A DNA stretch of 64,000 bases. Origin: Methylocella tundrae (GTDB lineage: Bacteria; Pseudomonadota; Alphaproteobacteria; Rhizobiales; Beijerinckiaceae). Numbering within the stretch: the stretch's first letter is position 1; every line of letters starts with the position of its first letter. Below, piece by piece: positions 9,650 to 18,700 of this stretch. The DNA is taken from contig NZ_CP139089.1 of the NCBI RefSeq assembly GCF_038024855.1, forward strand, positions 2,638,501 to 2,702,500, given 5' to 3'. A model generated the notes under the pieces. That model saw only the letters and a program-made list of their open reading frames with translations. It was not told where the DNA came from and did not search any database. Position numbers and translations under genes: made by a program.

Positions 9650-9677
9650 GGTGACGGCCATGACCATGGCCGTCACC
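9650..9677 (+). terminator. Perfect 13-bp hairpin with following T-rich tract
   Basis: Arms GGTGACGGCCATG and CATGGCCGTCACC surround a two-base centre, and TTTATTGTTT follows on the plus strand. It reads as a rho-independent terminator pointing rightward, although both flanking genes are on the minus strand. It may serve the end of the esterase transcript in the other direction or an unrecognised plus-strand RNA. Confidence 0.6.
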
Positions 9678-9681
9678 TTTA

Positions 9682-9727
9682 TTGTTTAGGCGTCCGCCTT
9701 ACTGTTGTTTAGGCGTCAGCCTTGCCG
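9682..9727. repeat. Imperfect tandem repeat, two 23-bp units
   Basis: The unit beginning TTGTTTAGGCGTC occurs twice head to tail (9682-9704 and 9705-9727), differing at a few positions (CCGCCTTACTG versus AGCCTTGCCG). It starts inside the T-rich tail of the hairpin at 9650-9677 and ends just before the esterase stop. Confidence 0.75.
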
Positions 9728-9759
9728 GTTTGACGCGTATGGCCAAAACTCACACTGGC

Positions 9760-11457
9760 TCAGTTGGTCACAGTGAGCGAATCCCAGAAATTGCATTTAC
9801 GGAGCGCCGAGTACTGCGTGTCCGTCAGCGTCGACAGGACGGGGAGATCCTCGATCAGCCAGGCCGGCTTGACCGCGTTGTTCGTGTAGCGCGGCCAGGG
9901 GTAGTTGCCGAGCCCGTTCGGGTTGCCGGTCCAGGCGAAATTCGTCCAGGCGGCTACGAGCTGGTCGGAGAGATCCTCCTGCTTGTTGTTGAGCGGATGC
10001 TGAATTCCGTCCGGTCCGCCATGCCACAACGGGAACAGATACTGGATGTCGGCGGTGTGGTAGGCGAGAGAGAGGAACCCAGGCATTTTCGGGAAGTAGA
10101 ACGGCGCCGTCTGGTCGGAGAATTCATACGCATAGACCGGTATCTGCGGAGCCAGGACTCTGTCGATGCGCCGTTGACCGCATATTCCCACGTCTGTCCC
10201 CACCCTATCCCAGGCCAGTTGCGGGGTCGCGAAAGCGCTGAGCGGGTAGCGGACCAGAACCTTCGCCGCCGACCCGGCCGGATAACGCGGCGGGACAAAG
10301 GTGGTGTTGACGTAGTTCAAATATTGCGCCGCGGTCGGCGGTGTGCGCGGCGGTCCGGAGAAGTACTCCGTAATGGCGAGACTGAAGTTCTGCTCATCCT
10401 CCACGTTCCCGTTGATCAGGGGCACATGGTTGAAATGGCCGTTGGCAAAGGCGGTGATCGGCTGCTCGGGTATGACCGTGCCGTCCTGCATGGGGCCAAC
10501 TATGTATTGACTTGTGGCGCTCGCGGTTCCTGCAAGCGCCTCAACCTGCGCCGCGGTCAGGCTGCGCAGACATTTGGCGGTGGCCGCGTCCGTGCCGGAG
10601 CCGCAGCCGGCCGCGACCGAGAAGGCGACGCCAGTCGCCTCTGCTGACGCCAAGGTCGGCACCGTGCTGGGGCAGAAGCTTTCGCAGATGGCGCGGTGGA
10701 ACAGGCCCGCGGCCAGCGGCGATACCATGGCGATGCCGGTGTCGACCGCGCCCGCGGACTGGCCGCCGACTGTGACGTTGTTCTTGTCGCCGCCGAACTG
10801 AGCGATGTTGTGCTTCACCCATTTCAGCGCGAGCTGCTGGTCAAGGATGCCGTAGTTGCCGAAGAGATGACCTTCGGCATCCAATGCGGGATGCGCGAGC
10901 CAGCCCATAAGGTTCAACCGGTACTCAACGGAGACCACAACCGTGTGGCCTTGCGCGGCCAGCTTGCTCCCGTCATAGCCGGGAGTTTCGCCGTCGAAAT
11001 TGCCGCCGCCGTGAATCCAGAAGACGACCGGAAGCCTCGCGGAAGGATCAAGGTTCGGCGTAAAGACGTTCAGATAAAGGCAGTCCTCGTTGTTGTTCGC
11101 GGGGCCCGCGAACACGCCGAGCGTCGTGATCTGCGCGCAGATGGGAGCGTAGGACGTCGCCTTTAGAACGCTGGTCCAGGGCGCATGCTTGCGCGGCGGC
11201 CTCCAGCGCAGATTGCCGACTGGCGGCTCGGCGAAAGGAACACCGAGGAACTGGGCGACGCCATTTTGGACGAAGCCCTGGACCCTTCCTTCCTTGGTGG
11301 TGACGATCGGACCGGGCGCGGCGGCTGCGCCGTGCCAGGACGCGCACATCGCTCCAGCCGCAAATATGAGGCTGAGGCCGAGATTGATTTTCCTTGATCT
11401 TCGTGACGTATCGGCGCGTAAGGGCGCGCTTCGCCATAGCTTCGACAGCTTGAACAT
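9760..11457 (-). CDS. Secreted type-B carboxylesterase (para-nitrobenzyl-esterase family)
   Basis: Alpha/beta-hydrolase of 565 residues. The N-terminal 50 residues contain a basic stretch and a long hydrophobic segment ending near GAAAAPGP, so export is likely. The oxyanion-hole motif WIHGGGNF is present, the nucleophile elbow is GGQSAGA, an acidic residue lies in the EDEQNFS region, and the catalytic His is in AYHTADIQYLF. AAGGGGG before the ATG is a strong ribosome site, but it lies in an inverted repeat (see 11465-11528). Substrate unknown; the family hydrolyses short acyl or aryl esters. Transcribed alone. Confidence 0.88.
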   Translation of the reverse strand: MFKLSKLWRSAPLRADTSRRSRKINLGLSLIFAAGAMCASWHGAAAAPGPIVTTKEGRVQGFVQNGVAQFLGVPFAEPPVGNLRWRPPRKHAPWTSVLKATSYAPICAQITTLGVFAGPANNNEDCLYLNVFTPNLDPSARLPVVFWIHGGGNFDGETPGYDGSKLAAQGHTVVVSVEYRLNLMGWLAHPALDAEGHLFGNYGILDQQLALKWVKHNIAQFGGDKNNVTVGGQSAGAVDTGIAMVSPLAAGLFHRAICESFCPSTVPTLASAEATGVAFSVAAGCGSGTDAATAKCLRSLTAAQVEALAGTASATSQYIVGPMQDGTVIPEQPITAFANGHFNHVPLINGNVEDEQNFSLAITEYFSGPPRTPPTAAQYLNYVNTTFVPPRYPAGSAAKVLVRYPLSAFATPQLAWDRVGTDVGICGQRRIDRVLAPQIPVYAYEFSDQTAPFYFPKMPGFLSLAYHTADIQYLFPLWHGGPDGIQHPLNNKQEDLSDQLVAAWTNFAWTGNPNGLGNYPWPRYTNNAVKPAWLIEDLPVLSTLTDTQYSALRKCNFWDSLTVTN

Positions 11458-11464
11458 GTTTCCC

Positions 11465-11528
11465 CCTTATGTTTCGTCTTGTTCATGGACCATTTCTTTG
11501 GCCCGCGGAAACATAAGGATGGAGACCC
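11465..11528 (-). promoter_or_regulatory. Leader inverted repeat covering the esterase ribosome-binding site
   Basis: On the mRNA strand CCTTATGTTTC (11528-11518) is followed 42 bases later by its exact complement GAAACATAAGG (11475-11465), which merges into the AAGGGGG ribosome site eight bases before the esterase ATG. An 11-bp helix would occlude the ribosome site, suggesting translational control. This is seen in sequence only; folding was not computed. Confidence 0.5.
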
Positions 11529-11654
11529 GGCGCTGTATTCCACGAAAGTCAGATCTTTATTATAATTTGGCTCTCGTTCTATTGTGCAGCTACAGTCAGG
11601 CTCCTTTACCTGTCCCTCTGGTATCACGCGATTGTTATTGTTGTGAAGGAAATT

Positions 11655-11978
11655 TTACCCTTCTGACGAAGAACGCGGTAAGCCGGCGCGCGAGCGGCTG
11701 ATGGCTGGTTCGGGAAAGGCGCGGACCAGCATGGCCTCTAATGCCGCGACGCCGGGTCGCGGCGAGCCTGACATGCGGCCGAGAAGATCCAGCCACATAT
11801 CCTCCTCCGCATAGTCGAGCATTTGGCGGACCGTGCTGGCCACGAATTCGCCGACGCCGACACCTTCGGCCGCGGCGCCCAGCCAAACGCGCTCTACCAA
11901 GCCAGGGTCGCCGACGGCAGCCAGGGCTTCCTCGGCCGAGATGGCATCCGTCAGGGCGCCCAGAATGTTGCCGAGCAT
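11655..11978 (-). CDS. Small protein of unknown function at the end of the nar operon
   Basis: Protein of 107 residues, rich in Ala, Glu and Leu and predicted mostly helical (LGALTDAISAEEALAAVG, FVASTVRQMLDYAEEDMWLDLLG). No known domain recognised. It starts nine bases after the parvulin gene and in the same direction, so it is the last gene of narGHJI-parvulin. Its acidic helical character fits a cytoplasmic accessory or assembly factor for nitrate reductase, which is a guess from position. Confidence 0.6.
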   Translation of the reverse strand: MLGNILGALTDAISAEEALAAVGDPGLVERVWLGAAAEGVGVGEFVASTVRQMLDYAEEDMWLDLLGRMSGSPRPGVAALEAMLVRAFPEPAISRSRAGLPRSSSEG

Positions 11979-11987
11979 GCTCGCCTC

Positions 11988-12779
11988 CTATTGCACGAGC
12001 GGCGAGGTGGCGGCCGGCAGATCAAACCCGGCGATCCGCGCCTGCCCCGCCACCAGCGCGATATATTGCGCAACCGCGCGGCGCCATGTGCGCTCTTCCA
12101 GATAGGTGGCGATCTGGGTACGGACGGCGTCGAACGGCAAAGTCTCGCCCGCGATCCTGCGGTCCAGACGGAGAACGTGCATGCCATAGCGCGTGCGCAC
12201 CAGGGTTGGGCAGATTTGGCCAGGTTCCATGGCAACCAGAAATGTCTCGAACTCGGGGGTCGTCTCGCCCCGCACGATCTGTCCCAGCCGCCCACCTTCC
12301 GTCGCGGACGAGCAGTCGGACAGGCTGCGCGCCAGGCTGTCGAACCTGCCCGGGTGCTGCTGGAGATCCGCGAGGACCGCGGCAGCCTGGGCCTCGGCCT
12401 TAGCGTAGGCATCGGTATCGTCGCGGCGAGCCTTGAACAGGATATGCGCCGGCTCGAACAGATCCGGGCTGCGGAAACGCGCCGGGTTGCTGTCGTAGTA
12501 GCGGCGGCAGACGGCGTCATCGGCCTTTGGCGTGATGACCTCACGTTCCAGCAGCAACCGGATCAGCGATTCTTCGTCGGTCTCCCGCGCGCCGTCCTCG
12601 GTACGCGGATCGGCCACAAGATCCAGCGCACGCGCACGTTGGAGTAGCAATTCGCGAATGACCAGGGCCCGGGTCGCCTGTTCCCACGCGACGGCGGGCG
12701 ACTCTGCCTGGTGGTTCTGCACTTCCCTTGCGATGGTCGCGTGCGGGATCGCAACGTCGTTCACCGTGACGGTTTGCAT
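11988..12779 (-). CDS. Parvulin-type peptidyl-prolyl isomerase of the nar operon
   Basis: Protein of 263 residues. Residues about 125-235 form a PpiC/rotamase domain: AHILFKARRDD, the FDSLARSLSDCSSATEGGRLG core, GQICPTLVRTRYGMHVLRL. An N-terminal helical SurA-like chaperone part precedes it. No signal peptide is seen, so it should be cytoplasmic. It starts three bases after narI. Parvulin genes downstream of narGHJI are known in several alpha-, beta- and gammaproteobacteria and are assumed to help fold or mature the enzyme. Confidence 0.85.
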   Translation of the reverse strand: MQTVTVNDVAIPHATIAREVQNHQAESPAVAWEQATRALVIRELLLQRARALDLVADPRTEDGARETDEESLIRLLLEREVITPKADDAVCRRYYDSNPARFRSPDLFEPAHILFKARRDDTDAYAKAEAQAAAVLADLQQHPGRFDSLARSLSDCSSATEGGRLGQIVRGETTPEFETFLVAMEPGQICPTLVRTRYGMHVLRLDRRIAGETLPFDAVRTQIATYLEERTWRRAVAQYIALVAGQARIAGFDLPAATSPLVQ

Positions 12780-12782
12780 GGT

Positions 12783-13577
12783 TCAGTTCCCCCTGACGGA
12801 TTGCGGAAACTTCGCGCCAGCCGGCTTTGCCGAATCGGCGCGCGTCACCAGATCGACCACTGTGAGCGACTGATCCCGGGACCGATTTCCGACGCTCTCC
12901 CGGCTGCGCACGACCTGGAATCCGGGGCGGCCGAAATACCAGACCGGGGCGCTCCATATATGCACCAGGCGGGTGAACGGAGAGACCAGGAAGATGGTGA
13001 AGCCCAGCAGGATATGCAGCCTGTAGATCAACGGCGTGCCGAGGAGCAGATCGGCCACGCCAGGATGCAGCAGCACGATTCCCTTGATGTAGGCGACCAA
13101 GGTCAGGAACAGCGCGCCATCCATATGTAGCGCCGAGACCGGAACAGTCAGCAGGCCGAGGGCAAGCTGCGCCCACAGCATCAGGATGATCGCGATATCC
13201 CATCGCCGGCTGGTGGCGCGGATGCGCGGGTCGGTCAATCGCCGGTGGATCAGCAACGACAGTCCGACGATCGCGATCAGGCCGGCGAGGCCGCCCACCA
13301 CCATGGCCAGCAGCTCATGCTGGGCCGGGCTGATCAGCCAGTCCACCGCCCAGTCGGGCATCAGGAAGCCGGCGAAATGGCCTCCGATGACGACCAGGAT
13401 GCCGACGTGAAACAGGTTGGAGCCCCAGCGGAACTGCCGCTTCCGCAGCAACTGACTCGACCCGCTGCGCCACGTGTATTGCGCGGTGTCGAAGCGCACC
13501 AGGCTGCCAAGAGCGAACACGGTCAGGCACACATAGGGATACCAGCCATAGAGGGCGCTGTTCAGATAATCGCTCAT
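12783..13577 (-). CDS. narI: Respiratory nitrate reductase gamma subunit, cytochrome b
   Basis: Integral membrane cytochrome of 264 residues that passes electrons from quinol to NarH. Five hydrophobic segments are visible. Haem-ligand histidines lie in FHVGILVVIGGHFAGF (helix 2) and in YRLHILLGFTIFL plus RLVHIWSAP (helix 5), the pattern of two b-haems. The last 40 residues are a soluble tail, somewhat longer than in E. coli NarI. It starts 12 bases after narJ and three bases before the parvulin, so it is fully operonic. Confidence 0.95.
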   Translation of the reverse strand: MSDYLNSALYGWYPYVCLTVFALGSLVRFDTAQYTWRSGSSQLLRKRQFRWGSNLFHVGILVVIGGHFAGFLMPDWAVDWLISPAQHELLAMVVGGLAGLIAIVGLSLLIHRRLTDPRIRATSRRWDIAIILMLWAQLALGLLTVPVSALHMDGALFLTLVAYIKGIVLLHPGVADLLLGTPLIYRLHILLGFTIFLVSPFTRLVHIWSAPVWYFGRPGFQVVRSRESVGNRSRDQSLTVVDLVTRADSAKPAGAKFPQSVRGN

Positions 13578-13589
13578 CGTTCCATCTCC

Positions 13590-14273
13590 TCAGACGGCTG
13601 CGGCGTCACGGGTCGCTGCACGAAGCCGCGTCCGCAGACGATCCGTCCCGCAACTGTCGATCTGTTCGCCGGGTCCGAAATGGACCGCTGCCTCCTCCCA
13701 TGCCGCGTCCAGCGCCACGAGATCGTCGGGGTCTTCGGCGGCGGTATCCGGTCCGTCGATCGTGGGTGCGTTGGCCAGCGTGGCGAGCGCCTGGAACACC
13801 GCTGCATAGGCGCTCTTGCGTGTGACAAGCCGTTCCGCGAGGAGCCGAAGAATGCCAGCCGGCTCGGCTAGCAGCGCCTGCGCTTCATGTCCTGGAAGCA
13901 ATGACAGGAATTCAAGGAACAGCGGCAGGAAGTCGGGCAACTCGCTGGCAGTCGGTTCGAATCCATGACCGCGGTAAAGCGCGATCAGGTCCGCCATCGC
14001 CTGCCCGCGATCGCGGCTTTCACCATGCACATGCTCGAACAGATGCAGCGACAGCGTGCGGCTGCGATCGAAGAGCGCGAAATACCGCTCCTGCAACTCA
14101 TAGATGTCGCGCCCGGCCAGTTCGGTCAGCAGATCGCCGATGGCGGCGCGCCGCGGCGCCAGCACCAGATCTTCCTCGGCCAACACCGCGGCGATCTCGC
14201 CCGTCGCGGCTTGCAGCGCCTCGGTGGGATAGGCGATCAGAGCCGCGAGGGCGCGATAGGTGCGGGCCATCAC
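13590..14273 (-). CDS. narJ: Nitrate reductase molybdenum cofactor assembly chaperone
   Basis: Cytoplasmic TorD-family chaperone of 227 residues that binds apo-NarGH and aids cofactor insertion and membrane anchoring. Typical features are TYRALAALIAYPTEAL at the start, LYELQERYFALFDRSRTLSLHLFEHVHG-type central helices (here DIYELQERYFALFDRS and SLHLFEHVHGESRDRG), and LPDFLPLFLEFLSLLP. It overlaps narH by four bases (ATGA), implying translational coupling. Confidence 0.93.
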   Translation of the reverse strand: MMARTYRALAALIAYPTEALQAATGEIAAVLAEEDLVLAPRRAAIGDLLTELAGRDIYELQERYFALFDRSRTLSLHLFEHVHGESRDRGQAMADLIALYRGHGFEPTASELPDFLPLFLEFLSLLPGHEAQALLAEPAGILRLLAERLVTRKSAYAAVFQALATLANAPTIDGPDTAAEDPDDLVALDAAWEEAAVHFGPGEQIDSCGTDRLRTRLRAATRDAAAV

Positions 14274-15784
14274 ACCACCTCCATCGGGGTCTTCGGCTTC
14301 TTCGAATCAAACAGGCCGAAGCCGGTCTTTCCGGAACAGCCCTCGCCGAACGAGAAGCCGCAGGAGCCGCGCATTTGGAAAGGATCCTCACCGGTCTCGC
14401 GATGGGCGGTGGGAATGACGAATCGGTGCTCGTAGTTGGCGATGGCCATGAGCTGGTACATGTCCTCAATGTCCTGGCCCGACAGCCCCACACGCTCGGC
14501 GATCGAGTCGATGATCAGGCCGTCCACCGTCTTGGCGCGCATATAGGCGCGCATGGCCAGCATTCGCTCCAGGGCGGCCGTGATCGGTTCGGTCCGGCCA
14601 GCGGTCAGCAGGTTGGCCAGGTATTCCACAGGGATGCGCAGCGACTTCACATCAGGCATGCCGCCGATGGTGCCGAGATCGCCTTTCGCGGCGGCGGCCT
14701 GGATCGGCGACAGCGGGGGCACGTACCAGACCATCGGCAGGGTGCGGTATTCGGGATGCAGCGGGAAGGCGATCTTCCACTCCATCGCCATTTTCCAGAT
14801 CGGCGACTTCCGCGCACCCTCCAGCCAGGCCTCCGGAATGCCGTCACGCCGGGCCTGTTCCTGCACGGCGGGATCGTGCGGATCGAGAAACACCTTGAGC
14901 TGCGCCTCGTAGAGATCGCCTTCGTCCGGGACCGAGGCCGCTTCCTCGATGCGGTCGGCGTCGTAAAGAATGACGCCGAGATAGCGAATGCGGCCAACGC
15001 AGGTCTCCGAGCACACCGTTGGCTGCCCGGCCTCGATGCGGGGGTAGCAGAAGATGCATTTCTCAGACTTGCCCGACGACCAGTTGTAATAGATCTTCTT
15101 GTAGGGGCAGCCAGAAACGCACATGCGCCAGCCGCGGCATTTGTCCTGATCGATCAGGACGATGCCGTCCTCCTCGCGCTTGTAGATGGCGCCGGACGGG
15201 CAGACGGCGGCACAGGCCGGATTGAGGCAATGTTCACACAGGCGCGGCAGATACATCATGAAGGTGTTCTCAAAGGCGCCGTAGATTTCTTTCTGCACAC
15301 CCTCGAAATTACTGTCCTTCGAACGGTTGGCGAATTCGCCGCCCAGGATCTCCTCCCAATTCGGACCCCATTCGATCTTCTCCATCCGTTCGCCGGTGAT
15401 CAGCGAACGTGGGCGGGCGGTCGGCATGACCTTGCCCTCGGGCGCGGTCTGCAGGTGTCCATAATCGAACGTGAACGGCTCGTAGTAATCGTCAATTTCA
15501 GGCAGGTCTGGATTGGCGAAGATGTTGGACAGGATGCGCCATTTGCCGCCGATGCGCGGCTCAATCTTGCCGTTCTTCCGGCGCGTCCAGCCGCCCTTCC
15601 AGCGCTTCTGGTTTTCCCAGTCCTTCGGATAGCCAACACCGGGTTTGGTCTCGACATTGTTGAACCACGCGTATTCCATCCCCTCGCGGCTGGTCCACAC
15701 GTTCTTGCAGGTGACCGAGCAGGTGTGACAGCCGATGCATTTGTCGAGGTTCAGCACCATCGCGATCTGCGCTCGGATTTTCAT
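14270..15784 (-). CDS. narH: Respiratory nitrate reductase beta subunit, iron-sulfur protein
   Basis: Protein of 504 residues carrying four iron-sulfur centres between NarI and NarG. The first Cys cluster CIGCHTCSVTC is at 16-26. Further clusters are CEHCLNPACAAVCPSG, CRGWRMCVSGCPYKK (the Trp marks the 3Fe-4S centre as in E. coli NarH) and CIFCYPRIEAGQPTVCSETC. Start and stop each overlap the neighbouring gene by four bases. Length matches the family. Cytoplasmic face of the inner membrane. Confidence 0.97.
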   Translation of the reverse strand: MKIRAQIAMVLNLDKCIGCHTCSVTCKNVWTSREGMEYAWFNNVETKPGVGYPKDWENQKRWKGGWTRRKNGKIEPRIGGKWRILSNIFANPDLPEIDDYYEPFTFDYGHLQTAPEGKVMPTARPRSLITGERMEKIEWGPNWEEILGGEFANRSKDSNFEGVQKEIYGAFENTFMMYLPRLCEHCLNPACAAVCPSGAIYKREEDGIVLIDQDKCRGWRMCVSGCPYKKIYYNWSSGKSEKCIFCYPRIEAGQPTVCSETCVGRIRYLGVILYDADRIEEAASVPDEGDLYEAQLKVFLDPHDPAVQEQARRDGIPEAWLEGARKSPIWKMAMEWKIAFPLHPEYRTLPMVWYVPPLSPIQAAAAKGDLGTIGGMPDVKSLRIPVEYLANLLTAGRTEPITAALERMLAMRAYMRAKTVDGLIIDSIAERVGLSGQDIEDMYQLMAIANYEHRFVIPTAHRETGEDPFQMRGSCGFSFGEGCSGKTGFGLFDSKKPKTPMEVV

Positions 15785-18700
15785 GACACGACCTCTTTCT
15801 GGCGGGATGACTGCTGCGTGACGGGGGCGCCGTCCAGCCAGTCCACCTTGTCCATGCGCCGGATGATGATGAACTCGTCGCGGTTGGAGCCGACCGTGCC
15901 GTAGTAGTTCAGGCCGAAACTCAGTTGTGCATAGCCGCCGATCATGTGCGTGGGCTTGAGCACCACGCGAGTGACCGAGTTGTGGATGCCGCCGCGCTGG
16001 CCAGTCACCTCGCTGCCCGGCATGTTCACGATCTTCTCCTGGGCATGGTACATCATCACCATGCCGGGATTGACCCGCTGCGAGACCACCGCCCGCGCCA
16101 CCAGCGCGCCATTGGTGTTGTAGGCTTCGACCCAGTCATTGTCGGCTATGCCGACTTGTTGCGCGTCCGTCTCACTGATCCAGATGCACGGGCCGCCGCG
16201 GCTCAGGGTCAGCATCAACAAATTGTCTGTGTAGGTGCTATGGATGCCCCATTTCTGGTGCGGGGTAACGAAGTTCAGCACGATCTCCGGATTGCCGTTG
16301 TCGTGCTTGCCACGGATCGCCGCCGTCCCTTTGGTGTCCACCGGCGGCCGCCACGTGACCAGCGCCTCTCCGAAGGCGCGCATCCATAGATGATCCTGGT
16401 AAAGCTGCTGGCGCCCGGTCAGGGTGCGCCAGGGGATCAGCTCGTGGACATTGGTGTAGCCTGCGTTGTAGCAGACTGTCTCGCTTTCTATTCCCGACCA
16501 GGTCGGTGACGAGATGATCTTTCGCGGCTGCGCGACGATATCGCGGAAGCGGATCTTCTCGTCCTCCTTCGACCGCGCAAGATGGGTGTGGTCGCGCCCG
16601 GTCATCTGGCCAAGCGCTTCCCAGGCCTTCACGGCAACCTCACCATTGGTCTCCGGCGCCAGACTCAGGATGGCCTCGATGGCATCGACATCGGTTTCAA
16701 GGCGGGGCTGCCCCGATGCCACTCCGGCGCGAACCGTACCGTTCAGGGTAGCGAGGAAATCGATTTCGTGCGCTGCATCCCAGGCGATTCCCTTGCCACC
16801 GTTGCCGGACGCTTTCAGCAGCGGTCCGATGGCGGTGAATTGCGCATGCAGGTTCGGATAGTCGCGTTCGACCACCGCCACCGACGGCATCGTCCGGCCA
16901 GGAACCGGGTCGGCGCCGTCGCGCATCCAGTCGGTCACGCCGTAGGGCTGCGCCAGTTCGCCCGGCGTGTCGTGCTGTATCGGCGTCAGCACGACGTCGG
17001 TCTCACGGCCCAGTACTTCCGGGCAGATATCGGAGAATGTCTGGGCAAGGCCCTTGTAGATGTCCCAGTCGGTGCGCGACTCCCAAGCCGGGTCCACCGC
17101 AGCGGTCAGCGGGTGAATGAACGGGTGCATGTCCGACGTGTTCAGGTCGTTCTTCTCGTACCAGGTGGCCGTCGGCAGAACGATGTCGGAATAAACGCAG
17201 GTGGTGGACATGCGGAAATCCAGGGTCACCAGAAGGTCCAGTTTTCCTTCGGGAGCCTTATCGCGCCATTTCACATCCTGCGGCTTCTCGCGGCCTTCGA
17301 CGCCGAGATCCTTGCCCAGCACGCCGTTGCTGGCGCCCAACAGGTGCTTGAGGAAATATTCGTGCCCCTTGCCCGACGATCCCAGCAGGTTGGAGCGCCA
17401 CACGAACATGTTGCGCGGCCAGTTCGCAGGATCATCCGGATCGTGGCAGGACATCTCAAGCTCGCCGGAGCGCAGGGCCTTGGTCACATAGTCTTTCGGC
17501 TCCAGGCCCGCTTCCTTCGCGCGCGTGGCGATGGTCAGCGGGTTCTGCTTGAGCTGCGGCGCCGACGGCAGCCAGCCCATGCGTTCGGCGCGCACATTGT
17601 AGTCGATCATCGATCCCGACCAGTCGCCATCCGGCGCCGTCGGCGATAGAATTTCCGAGACCTTCAGCGTCTCGTAACGCCACTGGTCGGTGTGTGCATA
17701 GAAGAACGACGTGCCGTTCATGTGCCGCGGCGGGCGGCTCCAGTCGAGCGCAAAGGTGACAGGCAGCCAGCCGGTCTGCGGCCGCAGTTTCTCCTGCCCC
17801 ACGTAATGAGCCCAGCCGCCGCCAGACTGGCCGACGCAGCCGCACAGCACCAGAAGATTGATGATGCCGCGGTAGGTCATATCCATGTGGTACCAATGGT
17901 TCACCCCGGCGCCGAGGATCACCATGGAACGGCCGTTGGTGATTTCGGCGTTGGCGGCGAATTCGCGCGCAACATGGATGATGTGGGCGCGCGGCACGCC
18001 GGTCACGTGCTCCGCCCAGGCCGGCGTGTATGGCTCGTCCTGGTCGTAGTCCGAGGCCACGCCGCCGCCCCCCAAGCCTCGATCCAGGCCGTAATTGGCG
18101 CACAGAAGATCGAACACGGTCGCGACCGGCGTCGCCCCGTCCTTCAGCGACAGGGTGCGTACCGGAACGGTGCGTGTCACGATATCTGGGTGTTCAGTCG
18201 CAACGAAGCCATTGGTCGCGGCGCCGCCGAAATAGGGAAACGCCACCTCTTCCGTAGCGCCACCGTCAATCAGGCTGAGCTGTAGCGAGGCGTCCGCGCC
18301 ATCGCTGCGCCGCTGTTCCAGGTTCCATTTGCCTTGCTCGCCCCAGCGGAAGCCGACCGAACCGAGCGGCACGACCGGCTTGCCGTCGGCGTCGAGGGCG
18401 ACAGTCTTCCATGCGGGATTGTTCGCCTCGTCCAACCCGTCGATAAAATCGTCGGCGCGCACGAGACGTTCGGGGATGTATCTGCCGTCCTTGCGCACCA
18501 GGCGCACCAGCATCGGCAGATCGGTGTATTTCCGGATGTAGTCCTGGAAATGCGGGACCGTCCGGTCAAGGTGGAATTCACGCAGGATCACATGGCCCAT
18601 TGCCATCGCCAGCGCGGCATCGGTGCCCTGCTTGGGATGCAGCCAGAGATCGGCGAACTTGGTCGCCTCGGCGTAGTCCGGGGAAATAACGGCGCTCTTG

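Noticed and set aside
11458..11654. Left attachment-site copy of the tRNA-Arg 3' end
   Set aside because: Read through by eye for the T-arm and acceptor sequence; no copy found here, so no att repeat is claimed.
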